Below, piece by piece: positions 9,901-15,441 of a DNA stretch of 25,796 nucleotides (positions within the stretch are counted from its first letter, which is position 1; every line of letters starts with the position of its first letter). Position numbers and translations under genes: made by a program. The stretch spans positions 1 to 25,796 of the forward strand of contig JAZQJZ010000029.1 in the NCBI GenBank assembly GCA_045541915.1, given 5' to 3'. The notes under the pieces were generated by a model. It was not told the origin of the DNA and ran no database searches. It was given only the letters and a program-made list of their open reading frames with translations. The stretch is from RGIG5579 sp045541915. GTDB taxonomy: Bacteria > Bacillota > Clostridia > Oscillospirales > SIG627.

Positions 9901-10638
9901 GCTTCTGGTATCTTCCAATTTGACGCCATTTCTTTCTCCAAGATCGGTACTTATAAGTATGAGGTTTCAGAAAAGAATCTTGGCAAGACCGGTTATTCCT
10001 ATGATACCACCGTTTTTGCTGTTACTGTTACAGTCACCGATGAAGGCTCCGGAGAACTGAAGGCAACCGTTGAGGGAGTTGGTACAGTTGATGAACCTGT
10101 CATTAAGTTCATCAACAAATACGCTCCCAAGCCTGTTGAAGTTATCATAGGCGCAAACGGTGAACTTCAAAAGGAACTGAACGGTCGTGAGTTGAAAGAA
10201 AACGAGTTTGTTTTTGCTCTTTTGGATGATGGCAAAACCGAGATTGCAACGGCCAAAAACAATCAGGACGGTAAGTTTACATTTTCATTAAACTTCTCAA
10301 AAGCCGGCACTTATCGCTACACCCTTGTTGAACGCGATAACAAGGTTGCAGGAATCACATACGATGAAAGCATCTATGATGTTGAAATTGTAATTACAGA
10401 TAAGGACGGTGTCCTTGTTTCAAGTGACCTGACGCTGTCTTCTGATGGAAACAAAAAGGAACAGATCGTATTTAAAAACACCTTTACCGATCCAGTACCC
10501 GTTCCTACAGACAGACCTCAGACTGGTGATGATTCCAATGCAATTCTTTGGTTGACGCTCCTTGTTGTCAGCGGCTGCGGAATGATCGCGACCCCTCTTT
10601 GGTCGAAGAAGAAAAAGAAGGCCGAAGCCGACCGATAA
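3997..10638 (+). CDS. Giant cell-wall adhesin: VWA domain, DUF7601-like domain, nine FctA-type isopeptide repeats, RPQTG sorting signal
   Basis: A 2213-aa secreted surface protein. ATG 3997 is chosen because AAGAAGG lies 7-13 nt upstream; an in-frame codon at 3967 has no such site. A signal peptide covers about residues 1-33. A VWA domain (about 122-475) has the MIDAS motif D132-I-S134-G-S136, typical of metal-dependent ligand binding in tip adhesins. A DUF7601/Cna-B-like domain ends near 935. Nine repeats follow (about 937-2164), each of the streptococcal pilin isopeptide type: Lys at the first strand, Glu in the Y-x-(I/V)-x-E region, and Asn in a closing FxNxY. All nine keep Lys, Glu and Asn, so self-forming Lys-Asn cross-links are predicted throughout. 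RPQTG (2173-2177), a hydrophobic helix and a KKKKK tail form a sortase signal with Arg in place of the usual Leu. No sortase or pilin partner is in the window. Confidence 0.9.
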   Translation: MTKKIGRSVLTVLLAFVMVFETLVPCLSAFAASTYTYEGGVGTKVSDLDTSTKYSESLGDNASTEFSGRVWTDKSVYTDDVTFATYGGGTSTVKLNENLNGEDFLVAFSALATSESIEGQTQAPVDVVLILDISGSMSNAESNMDNNKSRIYNTVQAANAAIDELMSLNPYTRVAVVAFSTNARVLLPLDRYTKTTRLVEIEQPGPNRWENQEVEYFTLNRETGSNNYATLYTNAVNSSNQTVTLNTSVEGGTNIQVGLYEGMKILADENETTVDINGATVQRVPSVIILSDGSPTYSSSSSSWWAPADNANDGPGSAPYAGNGMKAILVGSYMKDAINRNYNVADTSFATTVYSVGMGISELSDNEKNLAYMTLDPGTYWNNNSVSNSMKTTIKDYWSSYTANGNTGTLNINVGQMTSSFGRWVYADKNFALGHPNTGYDVDPADGYDYVDDYYDADNASAVIDVFNEIVSSISVSAPQVPTEIKGADPMTDGYITFTDPIGHYMEVKDVKAIIYAGHTFTAKNMTTSGNKTTYIFSGSIHSAVYGDQEIKNIVITVETNADGNQILVIKIPASVIPLRVNEVLLNADGSVKTHTNNGAFPARVVYSVGLQSSVTKKADDGTVYIDKTKLSAGYLNANTNADGTIRFYSNVYTNSYTVNGSTAGDALVEFEPSHTNKFYYILQDTPIYLDADFTQQAPSTGNLDVDLADNTVYYYKDLHYHGASVESTAIERTGAQLKRTTIKVGSDGKLYRQADTPRLNRILKFEGTKTYNQTKTAEDFYAPEFHYAPGSTSAYDGKFIVHLGNNGVLTAAAGGDLSISKSVNTTGGATAPDKSFVFNLDLNGALQGGKTYDYAVVNENQSTVRTGTVSASNASIHLKAGETATIYALPPGTQYVVTEQAEPGFVQQSQGNTGTISAGRTSIASFTNTYSVTSVLFPTNGSLAGTKELVGRDWLSGDSFNFIISPYNNAPLPEGYDAENGVVVTSPDVVGGNTATFDFGQIRFTNPGVYRYTIYENEPDNNAYLPGMTYSRSLYRLVVTVVDDGSGTLKVESSDIQKLYDDNATPLFSYNANQEIVLNPGQEAEDAVVFVNKYSVDDVKRVPVALKAYTDNSGENPLVSGMFKFQLKAIGIVENGQVVDTDTSKVPMPSNSDVFVTENEGHNITFPAVSFSQQALNALGKSKITYRYEMSEVIPQNRVQGMVYDDTVYTIDVEVSIDGSHILNVNAIYPGQEEVVTFHNTYTPLSAKTDINGSKVLTGRNMKPGESFRFVLESLDTTGNVVIPAGANIATVTGALEGVASPFAFEEIEFKKAGTYLFKVYEDPNQTTSPSVQYDGQVITVTVVVEDTGTDGQLDVKSVSYGNSGNAATFTNKYSSSFNGSPVTIEGVKKLTGKSLLEGEFYFEVVEHFNGTFVSRNYVTHSADSVGTNGVYSGRIVFVENARYDKAGLYEYFITEQIPTPSVHGTTYDQAQFRATVVVTDDQNGNLVASNPVFEVVDPASQTFVPANGIVFSNTYTPTPTVNTLPLINKVIDGDRNDGLKADEFEFELKLVSANPADGIILPPATKNNRVIVSNAANGNVIFGDMTFTKAGTYVVSVEELIPQDAEKVPGITYSTQVITAVYEVVDDRNGNLTATLSYFIGGDSIINRYVATPADAEIEIKKNFTGRQNDGWLSTDSFRFEIKASDEETKNAIANGAVEIALDHGSENTATLQTRVKGEVLSKSIRVNKPGTYKFTVREINEGIPGIVYDDQPRDVVIEATDDSVNAKILVKINGLATSKASISFNNTYSPAKTDPVSFTAMKKVTASAGNRYLFKGGEFSFVLEAAPGTPMPQNTRVTNDRNGDVNFGSVQFTEVGRYSYTIREVQENLKGFSYDGEVYTVTVDVTDDVATGKLVATTKITDKTGADSELVFNNGYDPAKTTAIIFGSKELQGGHKNLTADEFEFVLKAVTENTPMPSQTTVKNTASGIFQFDAISFSKIGTYKYEVSEKNLGKTGYSYDTTVFAVTVTVTDEGSGELKATVEGVGTVDEPVIKFINKYAPKPVEVIIGANGELQKELNGRELKENEFVFALLDDGKTEIATAKNNQDGKFTFSLNFSKAGTYRYTLVERDNKVAGITYDESIYDVEIVITDKDGVLVSSDLTLSSDGNKKEQIVFKNTFTDPVPVPTDRPQTGDDSNAILWLTLLVVSGCGMIATPLWSKKKKKAEADR
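6805..10488 (+). repeat. Nine tandem isopeptide-forming domain repeats within the adhesin gene
   Basis: Approximate units: 6805-7286, 7303-7728, 7738-8127, 8143-8553, 8560-8955, 8968-9375, 9379-9753, 9766-10122, 10130-10488. Each encodes about 120-160 residues with the pattern K-x-L-(T)-G, E-F-x-F-x-L, K-A-G-x-Y-x-Y-x-I-x-E, G-I-x-Y-D, V-x-V-T-D-D and a closing N-x-Y. The copies are diverged at DNA level, so this is an old array rather than a recent expansion. Confidence 0.8.
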
Positions 10639-10647
10639 ATGATTTAA

Positions 10648-10677
10648 GGCCACGCTGAAATTAGTGTGGCCTTTTTT
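10648..10677 (+). terminator. Rho-independent terminator after the adhesin gene
   Basis: A 9-bp stem (10648-10656 with 10663-10671, one G-U pair) and a 6-nt loop are followed by six T residues, 9 nt after the adhesin stop codon. Confidence 0.85.
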
Positions 10678-10729
10678 AAAAAGATGAGCATAAGTTTTTG
10701 TTTGATTAATTTTTGATAGGAGTTTTATT

Positions 10730-11680
10730 ATGACACCTTTTATTGTAGGTCTTATCATCATATTTGTTTTTATACTTGCAAATGCAAAAATTGTACCCCA
10801 GGCACATGAGTTTGTGATTGAGTTTCTTGGAAAGTATAAAACGACCTGGTCTGCCGGATTTCATGTAAAGATTCCTGTATTGGAAAGAGTAGCCAAGAGA
10901 GTAACCCTGAAGGAACAGGTTCTGGATTCTCCGCCTCAACCGGTAATTACAAAAGATAATGTTACCATGCAGATCGATACTGTCATTTACTATGCAGTTT
11001 ATGATGCAAAGCTTTATGCATACGGAGCAGTGAATCCCATTTCCGCACTCTCCAATCTCGCCGCCACCACACTGCGAAATATTGTAGGTGAATTGGAACT
11101 GGATGGAACCTTGACCTCCCGTGATACCATCAACGCTAAAATGACGGAGATCCTAGATGAAGCTACCGATAAATGGGGCATCAAGGTAAATCGTGTGGAG
11201 TTAAAAAATATCATTCCTCCTGCCGAGATTCAGAATGCCATGGAAAAGCAGATGAAGGCCGAGCGTGATCGCCGTGAAACCCTGCTTCAGGCAGAGGGAC
11301 ATAAGGCGGCAGCCATTACCCGTGCGGAAGGTGACAAGCAGGCAATGATTCTGGCAGCAGAAGGCGAAAGAGATGCCAGGATCGCACGTGCAGAAGGTGA
11401 AGCAAAGGCGATTTTCCTTTCCAAGAAAGCAGAAGCAGACGGTCTCCGCGAGTTGATGAATGCCGGTATTGACAGTACGGTTCTGGAACTGAAGAAGTAC
11501 GAGGCATTGGTTTCCATGTCCGATGGCAGAGCATCCAAGATCATTGTGCCGAGCAATGTTGTGGATATGACAAAATCCAACGTGATCTTCTCTGAAACCT
11601 CAGGCCTCGGCGATGTGACCGATCCTGCGCCGGAAAAACCAAAAGCAAAGAAAAAAGAGGATCCCTGTTGCGATGAATAA
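10730..11680 (+). CDS. qmcA: SPFH/Band 7 (stomatin-like, QmcA-type) membrane protein
   Basis: A 316-aa protein with AGGAG 7-11 nt before the ATG. One N-terminal membrane helix (about residues 3-20) is followed by the SPFH/Band 7 domain (about 21-185) and an alanine- and glutamate-rich coiled coil (about 165-250) with the family-typical repeats RAEGDKQA, AAEGERDA and RAEGEAKA. The C-terminal tail is charged and ends in PCCDE. Family members assemble into large rings or cages in the membrane and are linked to membrane microdomains and protease control. The usual NfeD partner gene is not adjacent. It is a single gene between two terminators. Family assignment is firm; the physiological role is not. 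Confidence 0.88.
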   Translation: MTPFIVGLIIIFVFILANAKIVPQAHEFVIEFLGKYKTTWSAGFHVKIPVLERVAKRVTLKEQVLDSPPQPVITKDNVTMQIDTVIYYAVYDAKLYAYGAVNPISALSNLAATTLRNIVGELELDGTLTSRDTINAKMTEILDEATDKWGIKVNRVELKNIIPPAEIQNAMEKQMKAERDRRETLLQAEGHKAAAITRAEGDKQAMILAAEGERDARIARAEGEAKAIFLSKKAEADGLRELMNAGIDSTVLELKKYEALVSMSDGRASKIIVPSNVVDMTKSNVIFSETSGLGDVTDPAPEKPKAKKKEDPCCDE

Positions 11681-11682
11681 AA

Positions 11683-11710
11683 AAAGAACCACCCTTTTGG
11701 GTGGTTCTTT
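11683..11710. terminator. Bidirectional terminator between qmcA-like and MDR genes
   Basis: A 12-bp perfect stem (11683-11694 with 11699-11710) with a TTTT loop, A-rich on one side and T-rich on the other, serves both converging genes (ends at 11680 and 11719). Confidence 0.9.
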
Positions 11711-11718
11711 TTTTATCA

Positions 11719-12702
11719 TTATTTTACTTCTAATACAACCTTTCCAACATTCTGTCCCTTATAAAGAATGTCGTGAGCCGCTTCTGCATCGGTAATGGGC
11801 AGTACCTTGTAAATGGTGGGTTTTACTTCGCCGGTTTCAACCTTTGGCCATACCTTTTCGACCAATTCGGAAAGGATTTTTGCTTTGGTTTCAGGCGTTC
11901 TGGAACGAAGGGTGCTGCCAATAATTCGAACATTTCTTACGTAAATGTTTTTCAGATCAATTTCAGTTTTTTGACCGGCAAGAGCTGCAATCATAATCCA
12001 GCGTGCACCATGCTTCAGATAGTGGATGCATTTACCCATAATTTCACCGCCGAGGCAGTCAATGGCAACGTCAACAGGATGACCGTTATCCAATTCTTCC
12101 TTCAGAACTTCGGCAATGTTTTCTTTTGTGGTCACCACTACGCGATCAGCATTCAAGTGCTTGATGTTATTTGCGATCTCATCGGTCAAAACTGTGGTGA
12201 TAACACGAACACCAAAAGCTTTTGCCATCGGAATAATCACGCTGGCAAGGCCGCTGGCACCGGCATTCATCAGAAGGGTATTGCCGGCCTCTATCTTGCC
12301 TTCGTAGAACAGGTTAAGGTATGCCGTTGCAAAAGCTTCCGGGATGGCAGCTGCTTCAACCATTGAACAGTTTTTGGGAACCGGCATCAGCATATCGTAC
12401 TTAATGTTGGCATACTGCGCATAACCGCCGCCGCCAAGCAGAGCACAAACCTTATCTCCAACCTTCCAATTGGATTTCTTTGCGGCTTCTTCGCCAACTT
12501 TTTCAATCGTTCCTGCGATTTCAAGACCCATCCAGTCAGGACATCCGGGAGGGGGAGGGTAGTCTCCTTCTCGTTGCATCAGGTCAGCGCGATTCAGGGC
12601 TGCGGCTTCGATTTTCACCAAGCAGTCTTCTGCGCCACAAATTGGATCGGGAACATTGTCCCATCTGAGAGATTTGTCGTCGTTTACCAAAATAGCCTTC
12701 AT
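11719..12702 (-). CDS. Zinc-independent medium-chain oxidoreductase (NADPH:quinone reductase-like, PIG3 type)
   Basis: A 327-aa cytosolic NAD(P)H-dependent reductase of the MDR superfamily. The N-terminal GroES-like domain has the PIG3/quinone reductase signature NRADLMQREGDYPPPPG near residues 37-51, and lacks the zinc-ligand Cys/His set of alcohol dehydrogenases. The Rossmann domain begins near 140 with NAGASGLAS, a variant of the usual GGASGVG loop. Start codon ATG at 12702 is backed by GGAGAAA, which overlaps the end of the upstream AroD-like gene 12 bp away. It is the last gene of a three-gene operon and ends at the shared terminator. The true substrate is unknown; context suggests reduction of an intermediate made by the SDR and AroD-like enzymes. 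Confidence 0.82.
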   Translation of the reverse strand: MKAILVNDDKSLRWDNVPDPICGAEDCLVKIEAAALNRADLMQREGDYPPPPGCPDWMGLEIAGTIEKVGEEAAKKSNWKVGDKVCALLGGGGYAQYANIKYDMLMPVPKNCSMVEAAAIPEAFATAYLNLFYEGKIEAGNTLLMNAGASGLASVIIPMAKAFGVRVITTVLTDEIANNIKHLNADRVVVTTKENIAEVLKEELDNGHPVDVAIDCLGGEIMGKCIHYLKHGARWIMIAALAGQKTEIDLKNIYVRNVRIIGSTLRSRTPETKAKILSELVEKVWPKVETGEVKPTIYKVLPITDAEAAHDILYKGQNVGKVVLEVK

Positions 12703-12714
12703 TTCATTTCTCCT

Positions 12715-13476
12715 TTAAAAATCAATTTCATCTTTAATTTTTTTCATGGTTTGTAAGAGTGGCTGGGAAGCGGTGGAAAGCGCGTCATGCTCATAGACAC
12801 AAAGACTCATGCAGCATCCAAGGTGCATTCCAAGTCGTCTGTGGAGCGTACAAACACCGCCGGAAAGGAACAAAAAGGGAGCATCAAGCTCTTCATTTAA
12901 CAAATTGGTAATTCTTAAATTCTCAATTTGTTCTGCCATGTTGTTTGCTTTCGTGACGATTTTAATAATATCGGCACCGCGTTTCTTTTGCTCCATTGCA
13001 ATTTCAAGAACCCTTTCAGCCGGTGCGTATTTGTAAAGATGAGAAGACATCAGAACCTCGGCACCTTTGCAGTGAAGCTGATCGATGAGCTTCATTTGCT
13101 TTTTGATCGCATCGGGATCGGGGGTTAATTCTTCGTCATGCTTGCAGAACATATCTCCCATGACATCGCACAAGGTTGCGCCGCTATCAGCAAGCTCTAA
13201 AATGCCTTCAGCCAATTCATCATCACTCCGGCCGGCATTACTCTTTCCTCTGTAATAGGTAACATAAGAGGGGCGACCCTTCATTTCAGAGAAAATTTTT
13301 TTGTAGATATCCGGATTCTGATACTCTCTCTTCAAGGATTCAACCTGGAGACCGTATGCATCTGCTCCTAAAAAGTTTGCATTTCGGATTCGTCCGATGG
13401 CAACCTCAGGGGTTTCACATTGAAGAATCACAGTTAAGAGAGGATTTGTTTGACCTAAAAAAGTTTTCTTAATCAT
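12715..13476 (-). CDS. AroD-like (type I 3-dehydroquinate dehydratase family) TIM-barrel enzyme with altered substrate pocket
   Basis: A 253-aa protein. I chose ATG 13476, whose codon overlaps the SDR stop in an 8-nt coupling junction, over an upstream in-frame ATG at 13506 with no better ribosome binding site. The fold matches class I AroD: H146 in SSHLYKY (family YHDF position) and K172 in DIIKIVTK (Schiff-base lysine) are kept, as are R76, an Arg near 213 and a Gln near 238-242. By memory alignment, the family ELRVD substrate-binding Glu and Arg are replaced by Gly42 and Gln44, and the Glu after R76 is also lost. It probably performs Schiff-base chemistry on a substrate other than dehydroquinate. 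It lies between SDR and MDR genes, which suits a catabolic rather than aromatic-biosynthesis role. Confidence 0.7.
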   Translation of the reverse strand: MIKKTFLGQTNPLLTVILQCETPEVAIGRIRNANFLGADAYGLQVESLKREYQNPDIYKKIFSEMKGRPSYVTYYRGKSNAGRSDDELAEGILELADSGATLCDVMGDMFCKHDEELTPDPDAIKKQMKLIDQLHCKGAEVLMSSHLYKYAPAERVLEIAMEQKKRGADIIKIVTKANNMAEQIENLRITNLLNEELDAPFLFLSGGVCTLHRRLGMHLGCCMSLCVYEHDALSTASQPLLQTMKKIKDEIDF

Positions 13477-14230
13477 TTTTTCGTACCATTGCATTTCGAC
13501 CGCCATCGATCATAATGTTTTCGCCATTGATAAATTGTCCCTTTTCAGAAGCAAGAAACAAAATCAGATCAATGATTTCCTGCGGATCTGCAGCCCTTCC
13601 TAACAGAGTTTTCATTTTTGACATATTGGCTCGCGTCAGAACGGGACCGGGAGAAACGCAAACACATCGAACCCCGTATTTTGCGCCGTACTGCGCTAAG
13701 GATTTTGTCAAACCATACATCAAAGCTGCCTTTGAAGCAGCATAGTCCATACCTTTTTTCGACCCTTCTGCGCCGGTGATCGAACCGATGTTAATGATCA
13801 AACCGGAATTTTGCTCTCTCATTTGCTTAAGAACAGCATGAGCAAAGTAAAAAGGTCCTTTTAGGTTAACATCAATCCCCCAATCAAAAACATCAATAGG
13901 AATATCGGGAAATTCCAGCGATTTTTCGACATTTAGCATTCTAACAGCAGTTCCGCCGGCAAAATTTACCATAATATCAATGGAACCAAAGGCTTTCACT
14001 GCCTCATCGCGCGCCGCGCAAACGCTGGAATAATTGCGAACATCACAAATGACACCAATTGCATGACCGGCTTTGGCCTCATTGATCTCCGCTACTTTTT
14101 CATTTAAAACGGCCTCGTTTACGTCGCACATTACAATATTGCCGCCAAGCGATGCAAATTGCTGAGAAAAGAGCAAACCCATTCCCGAAGCAGCGCCGGT
14201 GGCAATTGCAGTTTTTCCAGAAAAATTCAA
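13469..14230 (-). CDS. Short-chain dehydrogenase/reductase (SDR), TTG start
   Basis: A 253-aa NAD(P)-dependent oxidoreductase of the classical SDR family. It has the cofactor loop TGAASGMG (11-18), VNFAGG (88-93, a variant of NNAG), and the catalytic Ser150, Tyr163 and Lys167 (YAASK). Many members act on sugars, polyols or hydroxy acids; the substrate here is unknown. The start is TTG at 14230, supported by a perfect AGGAGG 8 nt upstream; no ATG fits as well. It is the first gene of a leftward operon, overlapping the AroD-like gene by 8 nt, and is divergent from an AraC-type regulator that is the likely controller. Confidence 0.85.
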   Translation of the reverse strand: MNFSGKTAIATGAASGMGLLFSQQFASLGGNIVMCDVNEAVLNEKVAEINEAKAGHAIGVICDVRNYSSVCAARDEAVKAFGSIDIMVNFAGGTAVRMLNVEKSLEFPDIPIDVFDWGIDVNLKGPFYFAHAVLKQMREQNSGLIINIGSITGAEGSKKGMDYAASKAALMYGLTKSLAQYGAKYGVRCVCVSPGPVLTRANMSKMKTLLGRAADPQEIIDLILFLASEKGQFINGENIMIDGGRNAMVRKND

Positions 14231-14250
14231 TTTCTACACCTCCTATTAAT

Positions 14251-14279
14251 ATCATAAACCTTTTTTGCTTGAGAAGCAA
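14251..14279 (-). promoter_or_regulatory. Candidate promoter of the SDR/AroD-like/MDR operon
   Basis: On the minus strand TTGCTT (14279-14274), 17 bp and TATGAT (14256-14251) fit a sigma-A promoter. The predicted start falls at the ribosome binding site, giving an unusually short leader of about 14 nt, so the call is tentative. The -35 overlaps a palindrome (14265-14279). Confidence 0.4.
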
Positions 14280-14303
14280 TGTTAAAAATGTTATGTTTTT
14301 AAC
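14265..14303. promoter_or_regulatory. Two palindromes in the SDR/araC divergent gap (candidate operators)
   Basis: TTGCTT-GAG-AAGCAA (14265-14279) has perfect 6-bp arms. GTTAAAAA-TGTTATG-TTTTTAAC (14281-14303) has perfect 8-bp arms. Both lie between the divergent genes and the first covers the -35 of the leftward promoter. AraC proteins usually bind direct repeats, so the bound protein is uncertain. Confidence 0.4.
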
Positions 14304-14331
14304 TTTTTTGATACATTATTTTGGTAAAATA

Positions 14332-14359
14332 TTGATTTTTTTTGCAAAAACAGTATAAT
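14332..14359 (+). promoter_or_regulatory. Probable promoter of the AraC-type regulator gene
   Basis: TTGATT (14332-14337), 16 bp, then a perfect TATAAT (14354-14359). The start would be near 14366, leaving a leader of about 11 nt with no clear ribosome binding site, so translation of the regulator may be weak or leaderless-like. Confidence 0.55.
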
Positions 14360-14376
14360 TGAATCGGTGATGATAA

Positions 14377-15144
14377 ATGAAATTTTGCTTTCCGTATAAG
14401 CCGGTGATTACAAAAATTTATAAGCCGGCCATTGTGAATTCTGAAAAAGGGCGCTTTGTGCAAATGGAAAATCGCGTCAGCTTTGGCTTGTCACTTTGCA
14501 TCAATGGCCAGATTACTTATGAAATGAATGGAAAGAAGTATGTTTCTGCTCCAAATACTGCAATCATTTTGCCAAAAAACGGAATCTACACGTTGCGCGG
14601 TGATCAGACAGGCGCTTTTCCGCTGATCAATTTTGAATGCGAACAATTTGATTGTCATGAGATTATGGTTTTTCCATTGACGAATCCTGAAGCTTGCCTA
14701 AAAGATTTTTTTACGATGCAGAAACTGTATTTGTTTAAAAATACGCGTTTTAAGAGCTACAGTACGTTTTATGATCTTCTGGACAAGGTTGTATACGGAG
14801 ATTTGCCGAATGAACATTTTTTGACGCCGGTAACAAAATGTATCGAGGAACATCTTTCCGATTCTAAACTTTCAAATTTATACCTTGCAAAAAAGATTGG
14901 AATTAGTGAAGTTTACCTGCGAAAATTGTTCTTAAAGCAGTTTGGAACAACTCCGAAGCAGTATATTCTCGATATTCGTATTCAAAAAGCGAAGCAGCTC
15001 CTCTCAAGTTCCCCCTTTTCCATTACCGCTATTTCCGAGGAATGTGGTTTTTCCAGCTTATATCATTTTTGCCGCGCATTCAAGAACAAAACAGGTGTGA
15101 CTCCTACAGAATACGCTCGTCAAAGCCGAATTTATCAAATATAA
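14377..15144 (+). CDS. AraC-family transcriptional regulator
   Basis: A 255-aa cytosolic regulator. The N-terminal part (about 1-130) is a cupin-like ligand-sensing domain with ILPKNGIY and similar beta-strand patterns. The C-terminal part (about 150-250) has two helix-turn-helix units ending in the AraC signature, including AISEECGFSSLYHFCRAFK and GVTPTEYAR. The ATG at 14377 lacks a recognisable ribosome binding site. It is divergent from the SDR operon and upstream of the sialidase-like operon, so either or both may be its targets. A sugar or sugar-acid effector is likely from family knowledge. It ends at a terminator shared with a small opposing ORF. Confidence 0.88.
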   Translation: MKFCFPYKPVITKIYKPAIVNSEKGRFVQMENRVSFGLSLCINGQITYEMNGKKYVSAPNTAIILPKNGIYTLRGDQTGAFPLINFECEQFDCHEIMVFPLTNPEACLKDFFTMQKLYLFKNTRFKSYSTFYDLLDKVVYGDLPNEHFLTPVTKCIEEHLSDSKLSNLYLAKKIGISEVYLRKLFLKQFGTTPKQYILDIRIQKAKQLLSSSPFSITAISEECGFSSLYHFCRAFKNKTGVTPTEYARQSRIYQI

Positions 15145-15169
15145 AAAGAGGTGAATTTCACCTCTTTTT
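15143..15169. terminator. Terminator after the AraC-type gene, usable in both directions
   Basis: A 12-bp stem (15143-15154 with 15158-15169) and a 3-nt loop, A-rich upstream and T-rich downstream. It overlaps the araC stop codon region and faces the end of a small minus-strand ORF (15176-15343). Confidence 0.85.
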
Positions 15170-15175
15170 TTGTTC

Positions 15176-15343
15176 TTATTCTATGCTTTCGAAAAGAAGG
15201 GTTGAGTTTGGCTCCATTTCAAATGTTGCGGGATTATTTGTTATTGAAAAGGACTTCAGTTCATCCCCGTTTCGTGTTTCATCGATGATTTTTTTATTAA
15301 AAACTAATATTCCATCTTTTTGAAATTTTTTTGCTTTTTGCAT
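15176..15343 (-). pseudogene. 55-codon ORF, possibly the C-terminal remnant of a lost enzyme
   Basis: This ORF was read by eye from an ATG at 15343 to TAA at 15176. Its sequence is protein-like, with segments DGILVFNKKIIDETR and FEMEPNSTLLFESIE; the closing pattern of beta-strand, proline, hydrophobic-Glu ending resembles the last strand of beta-sandwich domains at the C-terminus of many carbohydrate-active enzymes. There is no ribosome binding site, and an in-frame TAA lies six codons before the ATG, so it does not look like a normal gene. It faces a bidirectional terminator. Chance coding cannot be excluded. Confidence 0.35.
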
Positions 15344-15363
15344 ATTTTTTATCGTAATTTACA

Positions 15364-15392
15364 TTGCAAAAAGAAAAGTAATTTGGTATCAT
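15364..15392 (+). promoter_or_regulatory. Promoter of the sialidase-like/epimerase/GH20 operon
   Basis: TTGCAA (15364-15369), 17 bp, then TATCAT (15387-15392) with an extended -10 TGG just upstream. The start would be near 15399, giving a leader of about 43 nt with the GGAGGTG ribosome binding site. It is the only good promoter seen before the five-gene operon. Confidence 0.6.
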
Positions 15393-15441
15393 TAAAATGT
15401 GCAATTATATGTAATTCCATTGATTTAATTTGGAGGTGCAA

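Noticed and set aside
6805..10488. Array-like repetition considered as a CRISPR or microsatellite.
   Set aside because: It is a coding repeat of diverged protein domains with no short identical repeats or spacers.
12715..13476. Simple call as shikimate-pathway AroD.
   Set aside because: Substrate-binding residues differ and the neighbours are not aromatic-biosynthesis genes.
13477..13506. Upstream ATG adding 10 residues to the AroD-like protein.
   Set aside because: No ribosome binding site, and the downstream ATG forms a typical stop-start overlap with the SDR gene.
15042..15323. A 93-codon plus-strand frame over the end of the AraC-type gene and the following gap.
   Set aside because: It begins inside the AraC coding region in another frame and crosses a strong terminator; the minus-strand reading of the gap looks more protein-like.
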